This document shows, piece by piece, positions 46,532-59,820 of a stretch of 64,000 bases of DNA. The translations under genes and the position numbers were made by a program. Every line of letters starts with the position of its first letter. Within the stretch, counting starts at the first letter, position 1. The notes under the pieces are model-generated. The model saw nothing but the letters and a program-made list of their open reading frames with translations. It had not been told where the DNA came from and made no database searches. Origin of the DNA: Inia geoffrensis (lineage: Eukaryota > Chordata > Mammalia > Artiodactyla > Iniidae); assembly GCA_036417435.1 (NCBI GenBank), contig CM070899.1, positions 149,868,237-149,932,236 on the forward strand, read 5' to 3'.

Positions 46532-49500
46532 ATTGCTTCTGTGTCTTGGCTATTGTGAAAATGGTTGCAGTGCAGCTGTTGAAGCCTGTGTCTTCTCGGC
46601 GCTGGTCTTTTCAGGCGAGAGGCTCAGCGGTGGCCCTGCTGGATGGAATGGTGGCTCAATTTTTACCTTTAAATGCAGCTCCTTTCTGTTCCCATTATTG
46701 GCTGTTACCGCTTTCCATCTCACCAGCAGTTAGAGGGTGCACAGTTCTCTGAAACCCCTTCGGCATTTATTGTTTGTTGACTTTTTGCGGATGGTAGTTG
46801 ACTTGTGTGAGTTGAATCCTTTTTGTAGATTAGATTTGCATGAGTCTAATAATTCCTGATGTTGAGCTGTTTTCCATTTTTCTTTTTTTGAAAAAGAGTG
46901 AGTAAAACTTACCTCTTCATCCTATCTCCTTGAAACATTTGCCTGTGTTTAATTTTTTTGGCCATTCGCAGCTCAGGACATTTTTTGAGGTCACGTGTCC
47001 TTTACTGCCCTGAGTCCTTGTGAATGTTAAGTGACCGTTAGCTGTGGGTTTAAAGCCGCTTTTGCGGGAAACGGCCACAAGGCGGCAGCATTTCTACATT
47101 TCCAAATCAGGGTTTTGGGCAACAGAGCCTTCCTGGAAATCGTGTTAGCAGGCTGCAAATTAGAGTGAAACGTGCCAGGGCAAACCCCCAAGAGCTTAAA
47201 GCTCCTTACTTCTTGTTTGTTTTTTACATTTAGTTTTTATTTATTATCAGAGCAAATTTGATAAAAATATTGTGTGTGTTCTAGGTGTACAGAACCTGGT
47301 TCATTATATCTATGCATCGATCTATTCATCTTTGGATCCTTTCCCGTGTAGGTCATTACAGAGTGTTGCGTAGACCTCTCTTGGTATTCCACAGGTATTT
47401 TGTGATTATATATTTCATAAGTATTAGTACATGTCTGTTAAGTTCCATATCCTAATTCATATGTTCCTTACACCATTCCATGTGGTTAAACATATTTTTG
47501 TGTTCAGAATCCATGTGTGTCCTTCTCTAGGAAATAATTTCAGGGGTATCCATTTTTAGGTAACACCTATAACTGATGTCATAGGATATCTGTCTCTTGG
47601 GTTCTTTCTTCGTTCAAGTTGGCTGATTATTTCTAGAGCCTTCCATGGTGGTGCCAAGGGCAATGTTTCATTCTTTTCCTTGGCTAATATTCCATTGTGT
47701 ACATGGACCACTTCTTTTTGCTGCATTTCTCTGTTGATGGACATTTTGGTTTCTTCCAATTCTTGGCTATGGTACATGTTGCTGGAATGCAGGATTGCCA
47801 GCCTGTGTCTTTTTGATTCTAGTCTACTCAGGAGATAGGCCCATCAGTGGGCCTACCAGATCATAAGGTAGCTCAATTTTTACCTTGCAATGCACCTCCA
47901 TTCTGTTCTCAATACTGGCTGTTACCAGGTTACATCCCAACAGCAGCAAGAGTGTACGGCGTTCTCTAAAACCCCTTCAGCATTCATTCTTTGTACACGT
48001 TTTTGCTGATGATCATTCTGACAGCCGTGAGGTGAACGTTTTTGTAGATTGGACTTGCATGACTTCATTAATTCCTGATGTTAAGCATTTTTCCATTCCC
48101 AGTTTTGTAACCAAAAACAAAAAAAAAAAGAAAGAAAAAGTAAGAGAAGACAAACGTGTGTAAAATGACCTCTTGAAATTGTCGTTTTGAATTGTGGATG
48201 TCTTTTGAATTTTTTGGTCGATATAGGACCTCAGGATTTGTTTTCAGGGCAGGTGTCATTTACAGGCCTGTAATTATTTTGAATATCAACTGACCATTAG
48301 CCCTGGGTTTAAAGCAGGCCGTTTATTGTGTGAAATGGCCACAATGTGGCAGCAGTTCTCCTTTATAAAATCTGTTTACTAGGGCAACAGAGCCTCAATG
48401 GAAGTCGCGCTGTAGGTTGTAAATTGGAATGGAATGTGCCAGGAAAAAGCGCCGTAAGTTTATGTCTCAGTACTTCTTGTTCGTTTTATTAATTTAATTT
48501 TTATTTTTTATCACAGCAAGTTTGATTACAATGTTATGCTTGTTGTACGTGTGCAAGATGTGGTTCTTTTACACATATCCATGTGTCTATTCTTCCTGGC
48601 ATCCTTTTCCCATGGTCTTTGGTGATTATATACTTCACCTGTGTTTGTATATGTCTGTTAACTCCAATAGCCTAATGTAGCCAATCCTCACACCTTTCCA
48701 CTGGTGAACCATAAGTTTGTTTAATGAATCTGTGATTGCCTTTCTCTCTGCAAATATCTTCACTGGTGTCAGTTTTTAGGTAACACCTATAAGTGATATC
48801 CTAGGATATGTGTCTTTCTCTTTCTGACTTACTACAAGTTGCGTGATTACGCCTAGACTCATCTATGGTGCTGCAAATGGAATTGTGTCATTTTTTTCCT
48901 TGGCTAATATTCTGTGTGTACACATACCAGTTCTTCTTTGTCCACTCATCTGTTGATGGACTTTTTGGTTGCTTTCATGTCTTGGCTATTGTAGTACTGT
49001 TGCAATGCAGATTTGCCTGCCTGTGTCTTTCCAATTCTGTCTTTGTAGCTTATGGGCCCAGGAGTGGGCCCGCTGGATCATATGGTAGCTCAATGTTCAC
49101 CTTGTAAAGGCACGTCCATTCTGTTCTCATTCGTGGCTCTTACCAGGTTACGTCCCACTTAAAGTTGAGGGTATGCACTTCTCCACAACCCCTTCAGCAT
49201 TTACTGTTTGTGGTTTTTTTCTGATGTTTATTGTGACTGGTGTGAGCTGATACCTCTTTGTGGTTGGATTTGCATGGGTCTCACAATCCCTTGAAATTGA
49301 GCTTTCAGGCATGTCCGTTTTCTTCTTCAAACTGTGAGTGCAGCTTCCCTCTTCATATGGTTTTCCTGAAGTATGTGCCACATTTTGTAATATTTTTGCC
49401 ATTACCGCCCTCAAGACATTTTGAGGGCAGGTTCATTTACAGTCCCTCCAGTACTTGTGCGTATAAAGTGATCCTTAGCACAGGTTTTAAGGCTGCTGTT

Positions 49501-50963
49501 GCAGGTAACGGCCAGAGGGCGGCAGCCTTTCTGCTTTCCCCACTCTGGTAACTAGGGAAACAGACCTTCCTGCCAGTGGTGTTCTTCGGTTATAAATTAG
49601 AGTGGGATGTGCCCGGTTAATCCCCCAAATGCTGATGTCTCCTTACTTATGTTTGTTTTTTAATTTGAATTTATATTTCGTATTGGAGCCCTATGCCATT
49701 GTGTACATGGACCACTTCTTCTTTGTGCATTCCCCTGTTGATGGACATTTTTGTTGCTTCCAAAGGTTGGCTATGGTAAATATAGCTGGAGTGCAGGATT
49801 GCCAGCCTGTGTCTTTTTCATTCTCATCCTCTGAGGCGATAGGCCCTGCAGGGGTTAAGCCTGATTGAATGGTAGCTCAATATTTACCTTTTCAAGGCAC
49901 CTTGCTTTTGTTTTCATTACTGGCTCTTACCATGTCCCACTTTGAACCGAGGGTACGCATTTCTCCACAGCCCCTACAGCATTTATTCTTTGCAGAAATT
50001 TTGCTCACGGCCATTCTGACTGGTGTGAGCTGATAGGTTTTTGCAATTTGGATTTGCATGTCTGTAATAATTCCTAATGTTCAGCACTTTTCCACGCCTT
50101 TTTTATATCTGTGAAACAAAAACAGAAAAGAAACACTGTGACTACAATAAACCTCTTGAAATTGTCTTCTCGGAAGGTTGCCCTGAGTCGATTTTCGACC
50201 CAGGATTTTTTTGAGGGCAGGTGTCGTTTAAAACAGGCCTGCAATGAGTGTGAATATTTAGTGACCATTAGCACTGGGTTTCAAGCTGCTGTTGTGGGAA
50301 ATGGCCACAAGGCGGCAGCATTTCTCCATTCCCAAACCTGATGACTAGGGCAGCAGAGCCTTTCTGGAAGTCGTGTTCCCAGGCTGTAAATTAGAATGGA
50401 ATGCGCCAGGAAAAGCCCGCATAAGATCATGTCACATTACTTGTTGTTCGATTTTTAAATTTTTTTAATCGGGGTAACGATTAGAATATTTTTTGTCTTA
50501 GGTGTACACAGTCTGGTTCATTTGTACGATGTATGTATATATATTCATGTACACATCCACTTCCCATGTAAATTATTGCAGAGTGTTCCGTAGGCCTCCC
50601 TTGCTATATGGTCGGTCTTTTTGATATATATATTTAATATGTATTTGTATACTTATGGTAATCCTAATCTTAATCTATCCATTCCCCCCACCTTTCCTTT
50701 TAGAAAAGCGTAGTTTGTTTTCTAAGTCTGTGAGTGTCTTTCTCTGTGGAAATATGTTCATTTGTGTCATTTGTTAGATAACGCCTATAAGTGATATCAT
50801 AGGATATATGTCTTTTGCTTTCCGACTTACCTCGTGTTCTGTGATTACCTCTAGGCTGCTCTATGGTGCCTCAAAGAGCAGTGTTTCATTGTCTTTCATC
50901 GTTAATATGCCTTTGTGTCCATGGACCACTTCTTTATCCATTCACCTGTTGATGGACATTTTG
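46532..50963 (-). repeat. Satellite unit 11 (unit-2 type)
   Basis: Length 4432 bp. Monomer B starts at 47206, C at 48470, D at 49643 and A at 50437. It shares with units 2 and 12 the short G-run form, GAAACGTGCC, ACATTTAGTTT, GTTGCGTAG, TCATAAGG and GTCGTTTTG. GAAATGGCC near 48333 in B is private; other units have GAAACGGCC there. Confidence 0.95.
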
Positions 50964-53900
50964 ATTGCTTCTGTGTCTTGGCTATTGTGAAAATGGTTGC
51001 AGTGCAGCTGTTGAAGCCTGTGTCTTCTCGGCGCTGGTCTTTTCAGGCGAGAGGCTCAGCGGTGGCCCTGCTGGATGGAATGGTGGCTCAATTTTTACCT
51101 TTAAATGCAGCTCCTTTCTGTTCCCATTATTGGCTGTTACCGCTTTCCATCTCACCAGCAGTTAGAGGGTGCACAGTTCTCTGAAACCCCTTCGGCATTT
51201 ATTGTTTGTTGACTTTTTGCGGATGGTAGTTGACTTGTGTGAGTTGAATCCTTTTTGTAGATTAGATTTGCATGAGTCTAATAATTCCTGATGTTGAGCT
51301 GTTTTCCATTTTTCTTTTTTTGAAAAAGAGTGAGTAAAACTTACCTCTTCATACTATCTCCTTGAAACATTTGCCTGTGTTTAATTTTTTTGGCCATTCG
51401 CAGCTCAGGACATTTTTTGAGGTCACGTGTCCTTTACTGCCCTGAGTCCTTGTGAATGTTAAGTGACCGTTAGCTGTGGGTTTAAAGCCGCTTTTGCGGG
51501 AAACGGCCACAAGGCGGCAGCATTTCTACATTTCCAAATCAGGGTTTTGGGCAACAGAGCCTTCCTGGAAATCGTGTTAGCAGGCTGCAAATTAGAGTGA
51601 AACGTGCCAGGGCAAACCCCCAAGAGCTTAAAGCTCCTTACTTCTTGTTTGTTTTTTACATTTAGTTTTTATTTATTATCAGAGCAAATTTGATAAAAAT
51701 ATTGTGTGTGTTCTAGGTGTACAGAACCTGGTTCATTATATCTATGCATCGATCTATTCATCTTTGGATCCTTTCCCGTGTAGGTCATTACAGAGTGTTG
51801 CGTAGACCTCTCTTGGTATTCCACAGGTATTTTGTGATTATATATTTCATAAGTATTAGTACATGTCTGTTAAGTTCCATATCCTAATTCATATGTTCCT
51901 TACACCATTCCATGTGGTTAAACATATTTTTGTGTTCAGAATCCATGTGTGTCCTTCTCTAGGAAATAATTTCAGGGGTATCCATTTTTAGGTAACACCT
52001 ATAACTGATGTCATAGGATATCTGTCTCTTGGGTTCTTTCTTCGTTCAAGTTGGCTGATTATTTCTAGAGCCTTCCATGGTGGTGCCAAGGGCAATGTTT
52101 CATTCTTTTCCTTGGCTAATATTCCATTGTGTACATGGACCACTTCTTTTTGCTGCATTTCTCTGTTGATGGACATTTTGGTTTCTTCCAATTCTTGGCT
52201 ATGGTACATGTTGCTGGAATGCAGGATTGCCAGCCTGTGTCTTTTTGATTCTAGTCTACTCAGGAGATAGGCCCATCAGTGGGCCTACCAGATCATAAGG
52301 TAGCTCAATTTTTACCTTGCAATGCACCTCCATTCTGTTCTCAATACTGGCTGTTACCAGGTTACATCCCAACAGCAGCAAGAGTGTACGGCGTTCTCTA
52401 AAACCCCTTCAGCATTCATTCTTTGTACACGTTTTTGCTGATGATCATTCTGACAGCCGTGAGGTGAACGTTTTTGTAGATTGGACTTGCATGACTTCAT
52501 TAATTCCTGATGTTAAGCATTTTTCCATTCCCAGTTTTGTAACCAAAAACAAAAAAAAAAAGAAAGAAAAAGTAAGAGAAGACAAACGTGTGTAAAATGA
52601 CCTCTTGAAATTGTCGTTTTGAATTGTGGATGTCTTTTGAATTTTTTGGTCGATATAGGACCTCAGGATTTGTTTTCAGGGCAGGTGTCATTTACAGGCC
52701 TGTAATTATTTTGAATATCAACTGACCATTAGCCCTGGGTTTAAAGCAGGCCGTTTATTGTGTGAAACGGCCACAATGTGGCAGCAGTTCTCCTTTATAA
52801 AATCTGTTTACTAGGGCAACAGAGCCTCAATGGAAGTCGCGCTGTAGGTTGTAAATTGGAATGGAATGTGCCAGGAAAAAGCGCCGTAAGTTTATGTCTC
52901 AGTACTTCTTGTTCGTTTTATTAATTTAATTTTTATTTTTTATCACAGCAAGTTTGATTACAATGTTATGCTTGTTGTACGTGTGCAAGATGTGGTTCTT
53001 TTACACATATCCATGTGTCTATTCTTCCTGGCATCCTTTTCCCATGGTCTTTGGTGATTATATACTTCACCTGTGTTTGTATATGTCTGTTAACTCCAAT
53101 AGCCTAATGTAGCCAGTCCTCACACCTTTCCACTGGTGAACCATAAGTTTGTTTAATGAATCTGTGATTGCCTTTCTCTCTGCAAATATCTTCACTGGTG
53201 TCAGTTTTTAGGTAACACCTATAAGTGATATCCTAGGATATGTGTCTTTCTCTTTCTGACTTACTACAAGTTGCGTGATTACGCCTAGACTCATCTATGG
53301 TGCTGCAAATGGAATTGTGTCATTTTTTTCCTTGGCTAATATTCTGTGTGTACACATACCAGTTCTTCTTTGTCCACTCATCTGTTGATGGACTTTTTGG
53401 TTGCTTTCATGTCTTGGCTATTGTAGTACTGTTGCAATGCAGATTTGCCTGCCTGTGTCTTTCCAATTCTGTCTTTGTAGCTTATGGGCCCAGGAGTGGG
53501 CCCGCTGGATCATATGGTAGCTCAATGTTCACCTTGTAAAGGCACGTCCATTCTGTTCTCATTCGTGGCTCTTACCAGGTTACGTCCCACTTAAAGTTGA
53601 GGGTATGCACTTCTCCACAACCCCTTCAGCATTTACTGTTTGTGGTTTTTTTCTGATGTTTATTGTGACTGGTGTGAGCTGATACCTCTTTGTGGTTGGA
53701 TTTGCATGGGTCTCACAATCCCTTGAAATTGAGCTTTCAGGCATGTCCGTTTTCTTCTTCAAACTGTGAGTGCAGCTTCCCTCTTCATATGGTTTTCCTG
53801 AAGTATGTGCCACATTTTGTAATATTTTTGCCATTACCGCCCTCAAGACATTTTGAGGGCAGGTTCATTTACAGTCCCTCCAGTACTTGTGCGTATAAAG

Positions 53901-55395
53901 TGATCCTTAGCACAGGTTTTAAGGCTGCTGTTGCAGGTAACGGCCAGAGGGCGGCAGCCTTTCTGCTTTCCCCACTCTGGTAACTAGGGAAACAGACCTT
54001 CCTGCCAGTGGTGTTCTTCGGTTATAAATTAGAGTGGGATGTGCCCGGTTAATCCCCCAAATGCTGATGTCTCCTTACTTATGTTTGTTTTTTAATTTGA
54101 ATTTATATTTCGTATTGGAGCCCTATGCCATTGTGTACATGGACCACTTCTTCTTTGTGCATTCCCCTGTTGATGGACATTTTTGTTGCTTCCAAAGGTT
54201 GGCTATGGTAAATATAGCTGGAGTGCAGGATTGCCAGCCTGTGTCTTTTTCATTCTCATCCTCTGAGGCGATAGGCCCTGCAGGGGTTAAGCCTGATTGA
54301 ATGGTAGCTCAATATTTACCTTTTCAAGGCACCTTGCTTTTGTTTTCATTACTGGCTCTTACCATGTCCCACTTTGAACCGAGGGTACGCATTTCTCCAC
54401 AGCCCCTACAGCATTTATTCTTTGCAGAAATTTTGCTCACGGCCATTCTGACTGGTGTGAGCTGATAGGTTTTTGCAATTTGGATTTGCATGTCTGTAAT
54501 AATTCCTAATGTTCAGCACTTTTCCACGCCTTTTTTATATCTGTGAAACAAAAACAGAAAAGAAACACTGTGACTACAATAAACCTCTTGAAATTGTCTT
54601 CTCGGAAGGTTGCCCTGAGTCGATTTTCGACCCAGGATTTTTTTGAGGGCAGGTGTCGTTTAAAACAGGCCTGCAATGAGTGTGAATATTTAGTGACCAT
54701 TAGCACTGGGTTTCAAGCTGCTGTTGTGGGAAATGGCCACAAGGCGGCAGCATTTCTCCATTCCCAAACCTGATGACTAGGGCAGCAGAGCCTTTCTGGA
54801 AGTCGTGTTCCCAGGCTGTAAATTAGAATGGAATGCGCCAGGAAAAGCCCGCATAAGATCATGTCACATTACTTGTTGTTCGATTTTTAAATTTTTTTAA
54901 TCGGGGTAACGATTAGAATATTTTTTGTCTTAGGTGTACACAGTCTGGTTCATTTGTACGATGTATGTATATATATTCATGTACACATCCACTTCCCATG
55001 TAAATTATTGCAGAGTGTTCCGTAGGCCTCCCTTGCTATATGGTCGGTCTTTTTGATATATATATTTAATATGTATTTGTATACTTATGGTAATCCTAAT
55101 CTTAATCTATCCATTCCCCCCACCTTTCCTTTTAGAAAAGCGTAGTTTGTTTTCTAAGTCTGTGAGTGTCTTTCTCTGTGGAAATATGTTCATTTGTGTC
55201 ATTTGTTAGATAACGCCTATAAGTGATATCATAGGATATATGTCTTTTGCTTTCCGACTTACCTCGTGTTCTGTGATTACCTCTAGGCTGCTCTATGGTG
55301 CCTCAAAGAGCAGTGTTTCATTGTCTTTCATCGTTAATATGCCTTTGTGTCCATGGACCACTTCTTTATCCATTCACCTGTTGATGGACATTTTG
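50964..55395 (-). repeat. Satellite unit 12 (near-duplicate of unit 11)
   Basis: Length 4432 bp. Monomer B starts at 51638, C at 52902, D at 54075 and A at 54869. It matches unit 11 through A and B but has CATACTATC rather than CATCCTATC in A, and AGCCAGTCC near 53113 in C. Confidence 0.95.
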
Positions 55396-58300
55396 ATTGC
55401 TTCTGTGTCTTGGCTATTGTGAAAATGGTTGCAGTGCAGCTGTTGAAGCCTGTGTCTTCTCGGCGCTGGTCTTTTCAGGCGAGAGGCTCAGCGGTGGCCC
55501 TGCTGGATGGAATGGTGGCTCAATTTTTACCTTTAAATGCAGCTCCTTTCTGTTCCCATTATTGGCTGTTACCGCTTTCCATCTCACCAGCAGTTAGAGG
55601 GTGCACAGTTCTCTGAAACCCCTTCGGCATTTATTGTTTGTTGACTTTTTGCGGATGGTAGTTGACTTGTGTGAGTTGAATCCTTTTTGTAGATTAGATT
55701 TGCATGAGTCTAATAATTCCTGATGTTGAGCTGTTTTCCATTTTTCTTTTTTTGAAAAAGAGTGAGTAAAACTTACCTCTTCATACTATCTCCTTGAAAC
55801 ATTTGCCTGTGTTTAATTTTTTTGGCCATTCGCAGCTCAGGACATTTTTTGAGGTCACGTGTCCTTTACTGCCCTGAGTCCTTGTGAATGTTAAGTGACC
55901 GTTAGCTGTGGGTTTAAAGCCGCTTTTGCGGGAAACGGCCACAAGGCGGCAGCATTTCTACATTTCCAAATCGGGGTTTTGGGGCAACAGAGCCTTCCTG
56001 GAAATCGTGTTAGCAGGCTGCAAATTAGAGTGAAATGTGCCAGGGCAAACCCCCAAGAGCTTAAAGCTCCTTACTTCTTGTTTGTTTTTTACATTTAATT
56101 TTTATTTATTATCAGAGCAAATTTGATAAAAATATTGTGTGTGTTCTAGGTGTACAGAACCTGGTTCATTATATCTATGCATCGATCTATTCATCTTTGG
56201 ATCCTTTCCCGTGTAGGTCATTACAGAGTGTTGAGTAGACCTCTCTTGGTATTCCACAGGTATTTTGTGATTATATATTTCATAAGTATTAGTACATGTC
56301 TGTTAAGTTCCATATCCTAATTCATATGTTCCTTACACCATTCCATGTGGTTAAACATATTTTTGTGTTCAGAATCCATGTGTGTCCTTCTCTAGGAAAT
56401 AATTTCAGGGGTATCCATTTTTAGGTAACACCTATAACTGATGTCATAGGATATCTGTCTCTTGGGTTCTTTCTTCGTTCAAGTTGGCTGATTATTTCTA
56501 GAGCCTTCCATGGTGGTGCCAAGGGCAATGTTTCATTCTTTTCCTTGGCTAATATTCCATTGTGTACATGGACCACTTCTTTTTGCTGCATTTCTCTGTT
56601 GATGGACATTTTGGTTTCTTCCAATTCTTGGCTATGGTACATGTTGCTGGAATGCAGGATTGCCAGCCTGTGTCTTTTTGATTCTAGTCTACTCAGGAGA
56701 TAGGCCCATCAGTGGGCCTACCAGATCATATAGCTCAATTTTTACCTTGCAATGCACCTCCATTCTGTTCTCAATACTGGCTGTTACCAGGTTACATCCC
56801 AACAGCAGCAAGAGTGTACGGCGTTCTCTAAAACCCCTTCAGCATTCATTCTTTGTACACGTTTTTGCTGATGATCATTCTGACAGCCGTGAGGTGAACG
56901 TTTTTGTAGATTGGACTTGCATGACTTCATTAATTCCTGATGTTAAGCATTTTTCCATTCCCAGTTTTGTAACCAAAAACAAAAAAAAAAAGAAAGAAAA
57001 AGTAAGAGAAGACAAACGTGTGTAAAATGACCTCTTGAAATTGTCATTTTGAATTGTGGATGTCTTTTGAATTTTTTGGTCGATATAGGACCTCAGGATT
57101 TGTTTTCAGGGCAGGTGTCATTTACAGGCCTGTAATTATTTTGAATATCAACTGACCATTAGCCCTGGGTTTAAAGCTGCTATTGTGTGAAACGGCCACA
57201 ATGTGGCAGCAGTTCTCCTTTATAAAATCTGTTTACTAGGGCAACAGAGCCTCAATGGAAGTCGCGCTGTAGGTTGTAAATTGGAATGGAATGTGCCAGG
57301 AAAAAGCGCCGTAAGTTTATGTCTCAGTACTTCTTGTTCGTTTTATTAATTTAATTTTTATTTTTTATCACAGCAAGTTTGATTACAATGTTATGCTTGT
57401 TGTACGTGTGCAAGATGTGGTTCTTTTACACATATCCATGTGTCTATTCTTCCTGGCATCCTTTTCCCATGGTCTTTGGTGATTATATACTTCACCTGTG
57501 TTTGTATATGTCTGTTAACTCCAATAGCCTAATGTAGCCAATCCTCACACCTTTCCACTGGTGAACCATAAGTTTGTTTAATGAATCTGTGATTGCCTTT
57601 CTCTCTGCAAATATCTTCACTGGTGTCAGTTTTTAGGTAACACCTATAAGTGATATCCTAGGATATGTGTCTTTCTCTTTCTGACTTACTACAAGTTGCG
57701 TGATTACGCCTAGACTCATCTATGGTGCTGCAAATGGAATTGTGTCATTTTTTTCCTTGGCTAATATTCTGTGTGTACACATACCAGTTCTTCTTTGTCC
57801 ACTCATCTGTTGATGGACTTTTTGGTTGCTTTCATGTCTTGGCTATTGTAGTACTGTTGCAATGCAGATTTGCCTTCCTGTGTCTTTCCAATTCTGTCTT
57901 TGTAGCTTATGGGCCCAGGAGTGGGCCCGCTGGATCATATGGTAGCTCAATGTTCACCTTGTAAAGGCACGTCCATTCTGTTCTCATTCGTGGCTCTTAC
58001 CAGGTTACGTCCCACTTAAAGTTGAGGGTATGCACTTCTCCACAACCCCTTCAGCATTTACTGTTTGTGGTTTTTTTCTGATGTTTATTGTGACTGGTGT
58101 GAGCTGATACCTCTTTGTGGTTGGATTTGCATGGGTCTCACAATCCCTTGAAATTGAGCTTTCAGGCATGTCCGTTTTCTTCTTCAAACTGTGAGTGCAG
58201 CTTCCCTCTTCATATGGTTTTCCTGAAGTATGTGCCACATTTTGTAATATTTTTGCCATTACCGCCCTCAAGACATTTTGAGGGCAGGTTCATTTACAGT

Positions 58301-59820
58301 CCCTCCAGTACTTGTGCGTATAAAGTGATCCTTAGCACAGGTTTTAAGGCTGCTGTTGCAGGTAACGGCCAGAGGGCGGCAGCCTTTCTGCTTTCCCCAC
58401 TCTGGTAACTAGGGAAACAGACCTTCCTGCCAGTGGTGTTCTTCGGTTATAAATTAGAGTGGGATGTGCCCGGTTAATCCCCCAAATGCTGATGTCTCCT
58501 TACTTATGTTTGTTTTTTAATTTGAATTTATATTTCGTATTGGAGCCCTATGCCATTGTGTACATGGACCACTTCTTCTTTGTGCATTCCCCTGTTGATG
58601 GACATTTTTGTTGCTTCCAAAGGTTGGCTATGGTAAATATAGCTGGAGTGCAGGATTGCCAGCCTGTGTCTTTTTCATTCTCATCCTCTGAGGCGATAGG
58701 CCCTGCAGGGGTTAAGCCTGATTGAATGGTAGCTCAATATTTACCTTTTCAAGGCACCTTGCTTTTGTTTTCATTACTGGCTCTTACCATGTCCCACTTT
58801 GAACCGAGGGTACGCATTTCTCCACAGCCCCTACAGCATTTATTCTTTGCAGAAATTTTGCTCACGGCCATTCTGACTGGTGTGAGCTGATAGGTTTTTG
58901 CAATTTGGATTTGCATGTCTGTAATAATTCCTAATGTTCAGCACTTTTCCACGCCTTTTTTATATCTGTGAAACAAAAACAGAAAAGAAACACTGTGACT
59001 ACAATAAACCTCTTGAAATTGTCTTCTCGGAAGGTTGCCCTGAGTCGATTTTCGACCCAGGATTTTTTTGAGGGCAGGTGTCGTTTAAAACAGGCCTGCA
59101 ATGAGTGTGAATATTTAGTGACCATTAGCACTGGGTTTCAAGCTGCTGTTGTGGGAAATGGCCACAAGGCGGCAGCATTTCTCCATTCCCAAACCTGATG
59201 ACTAGGGCAGCAGAGCCTTTCTGGAAGTCGTGTTCCCAGGCTGTAAATTAGAATGGAATGCGCCAGGAAAAGCCCGCATAAGATCATGTCACATTACTTG
59301 TTGTTCGATTTTTAAATTTTTTTAATCGGGGTAACGATTAGAATATTTTTTGTCTTAGGTGTACACAGTCTGGTTCATTTGTACGATGTATGTATATATA
59401 TTCATGTACACATCCACTTCCCATGTAAATTATTGCAGAGTGTTCCGTAGGCCTCCCTTGCTATATGGTCGGTCTTTTTGATATATATATTTAATATGTA
59501 TTTGTATACTTATGGTAATCCTAATCTTAATCTATCCATTCCCCCCACCTTTCCTTTTAGAAAAGCGTAGTTTGTTTTCTAAGTCTGTGAGTGTCTTTCT
59601 CTGTGGAAATATGTTCATTTGTGTCATTTGTTAGATAACGCCTATAAGTGATATCATAGGATATATGTCTTTTGCTTTCCGACTTACCTCGTGTTCTGTG
59701 ATTACCTCTAGGCTGCTCTATGGTGCCTCAAAGAGCAGTGTTTCATTGTCTTTCATCGTTAATATGCCTTTGTGTCCATGGACCACTTCTTTATCCATTC
59801 ATCTGTTGATGGACATTTTG
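55396..59820 (-). repeat. Satellite unit 13 (shortest, 4425 bp)
   Basis: Monomer B starts at 56071, C at 57327, D at 58500 and A at 59294. The length is 8 bp below the mode: the 5-bp-shorter AAAGCTGCTATTG form in the B spacer (near 57173) and a private 3-bp loss giving ATCATATAGC near 56726. TGCCTTCCTG in C is shared with units 1 and 14. Confidence 0.95.
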
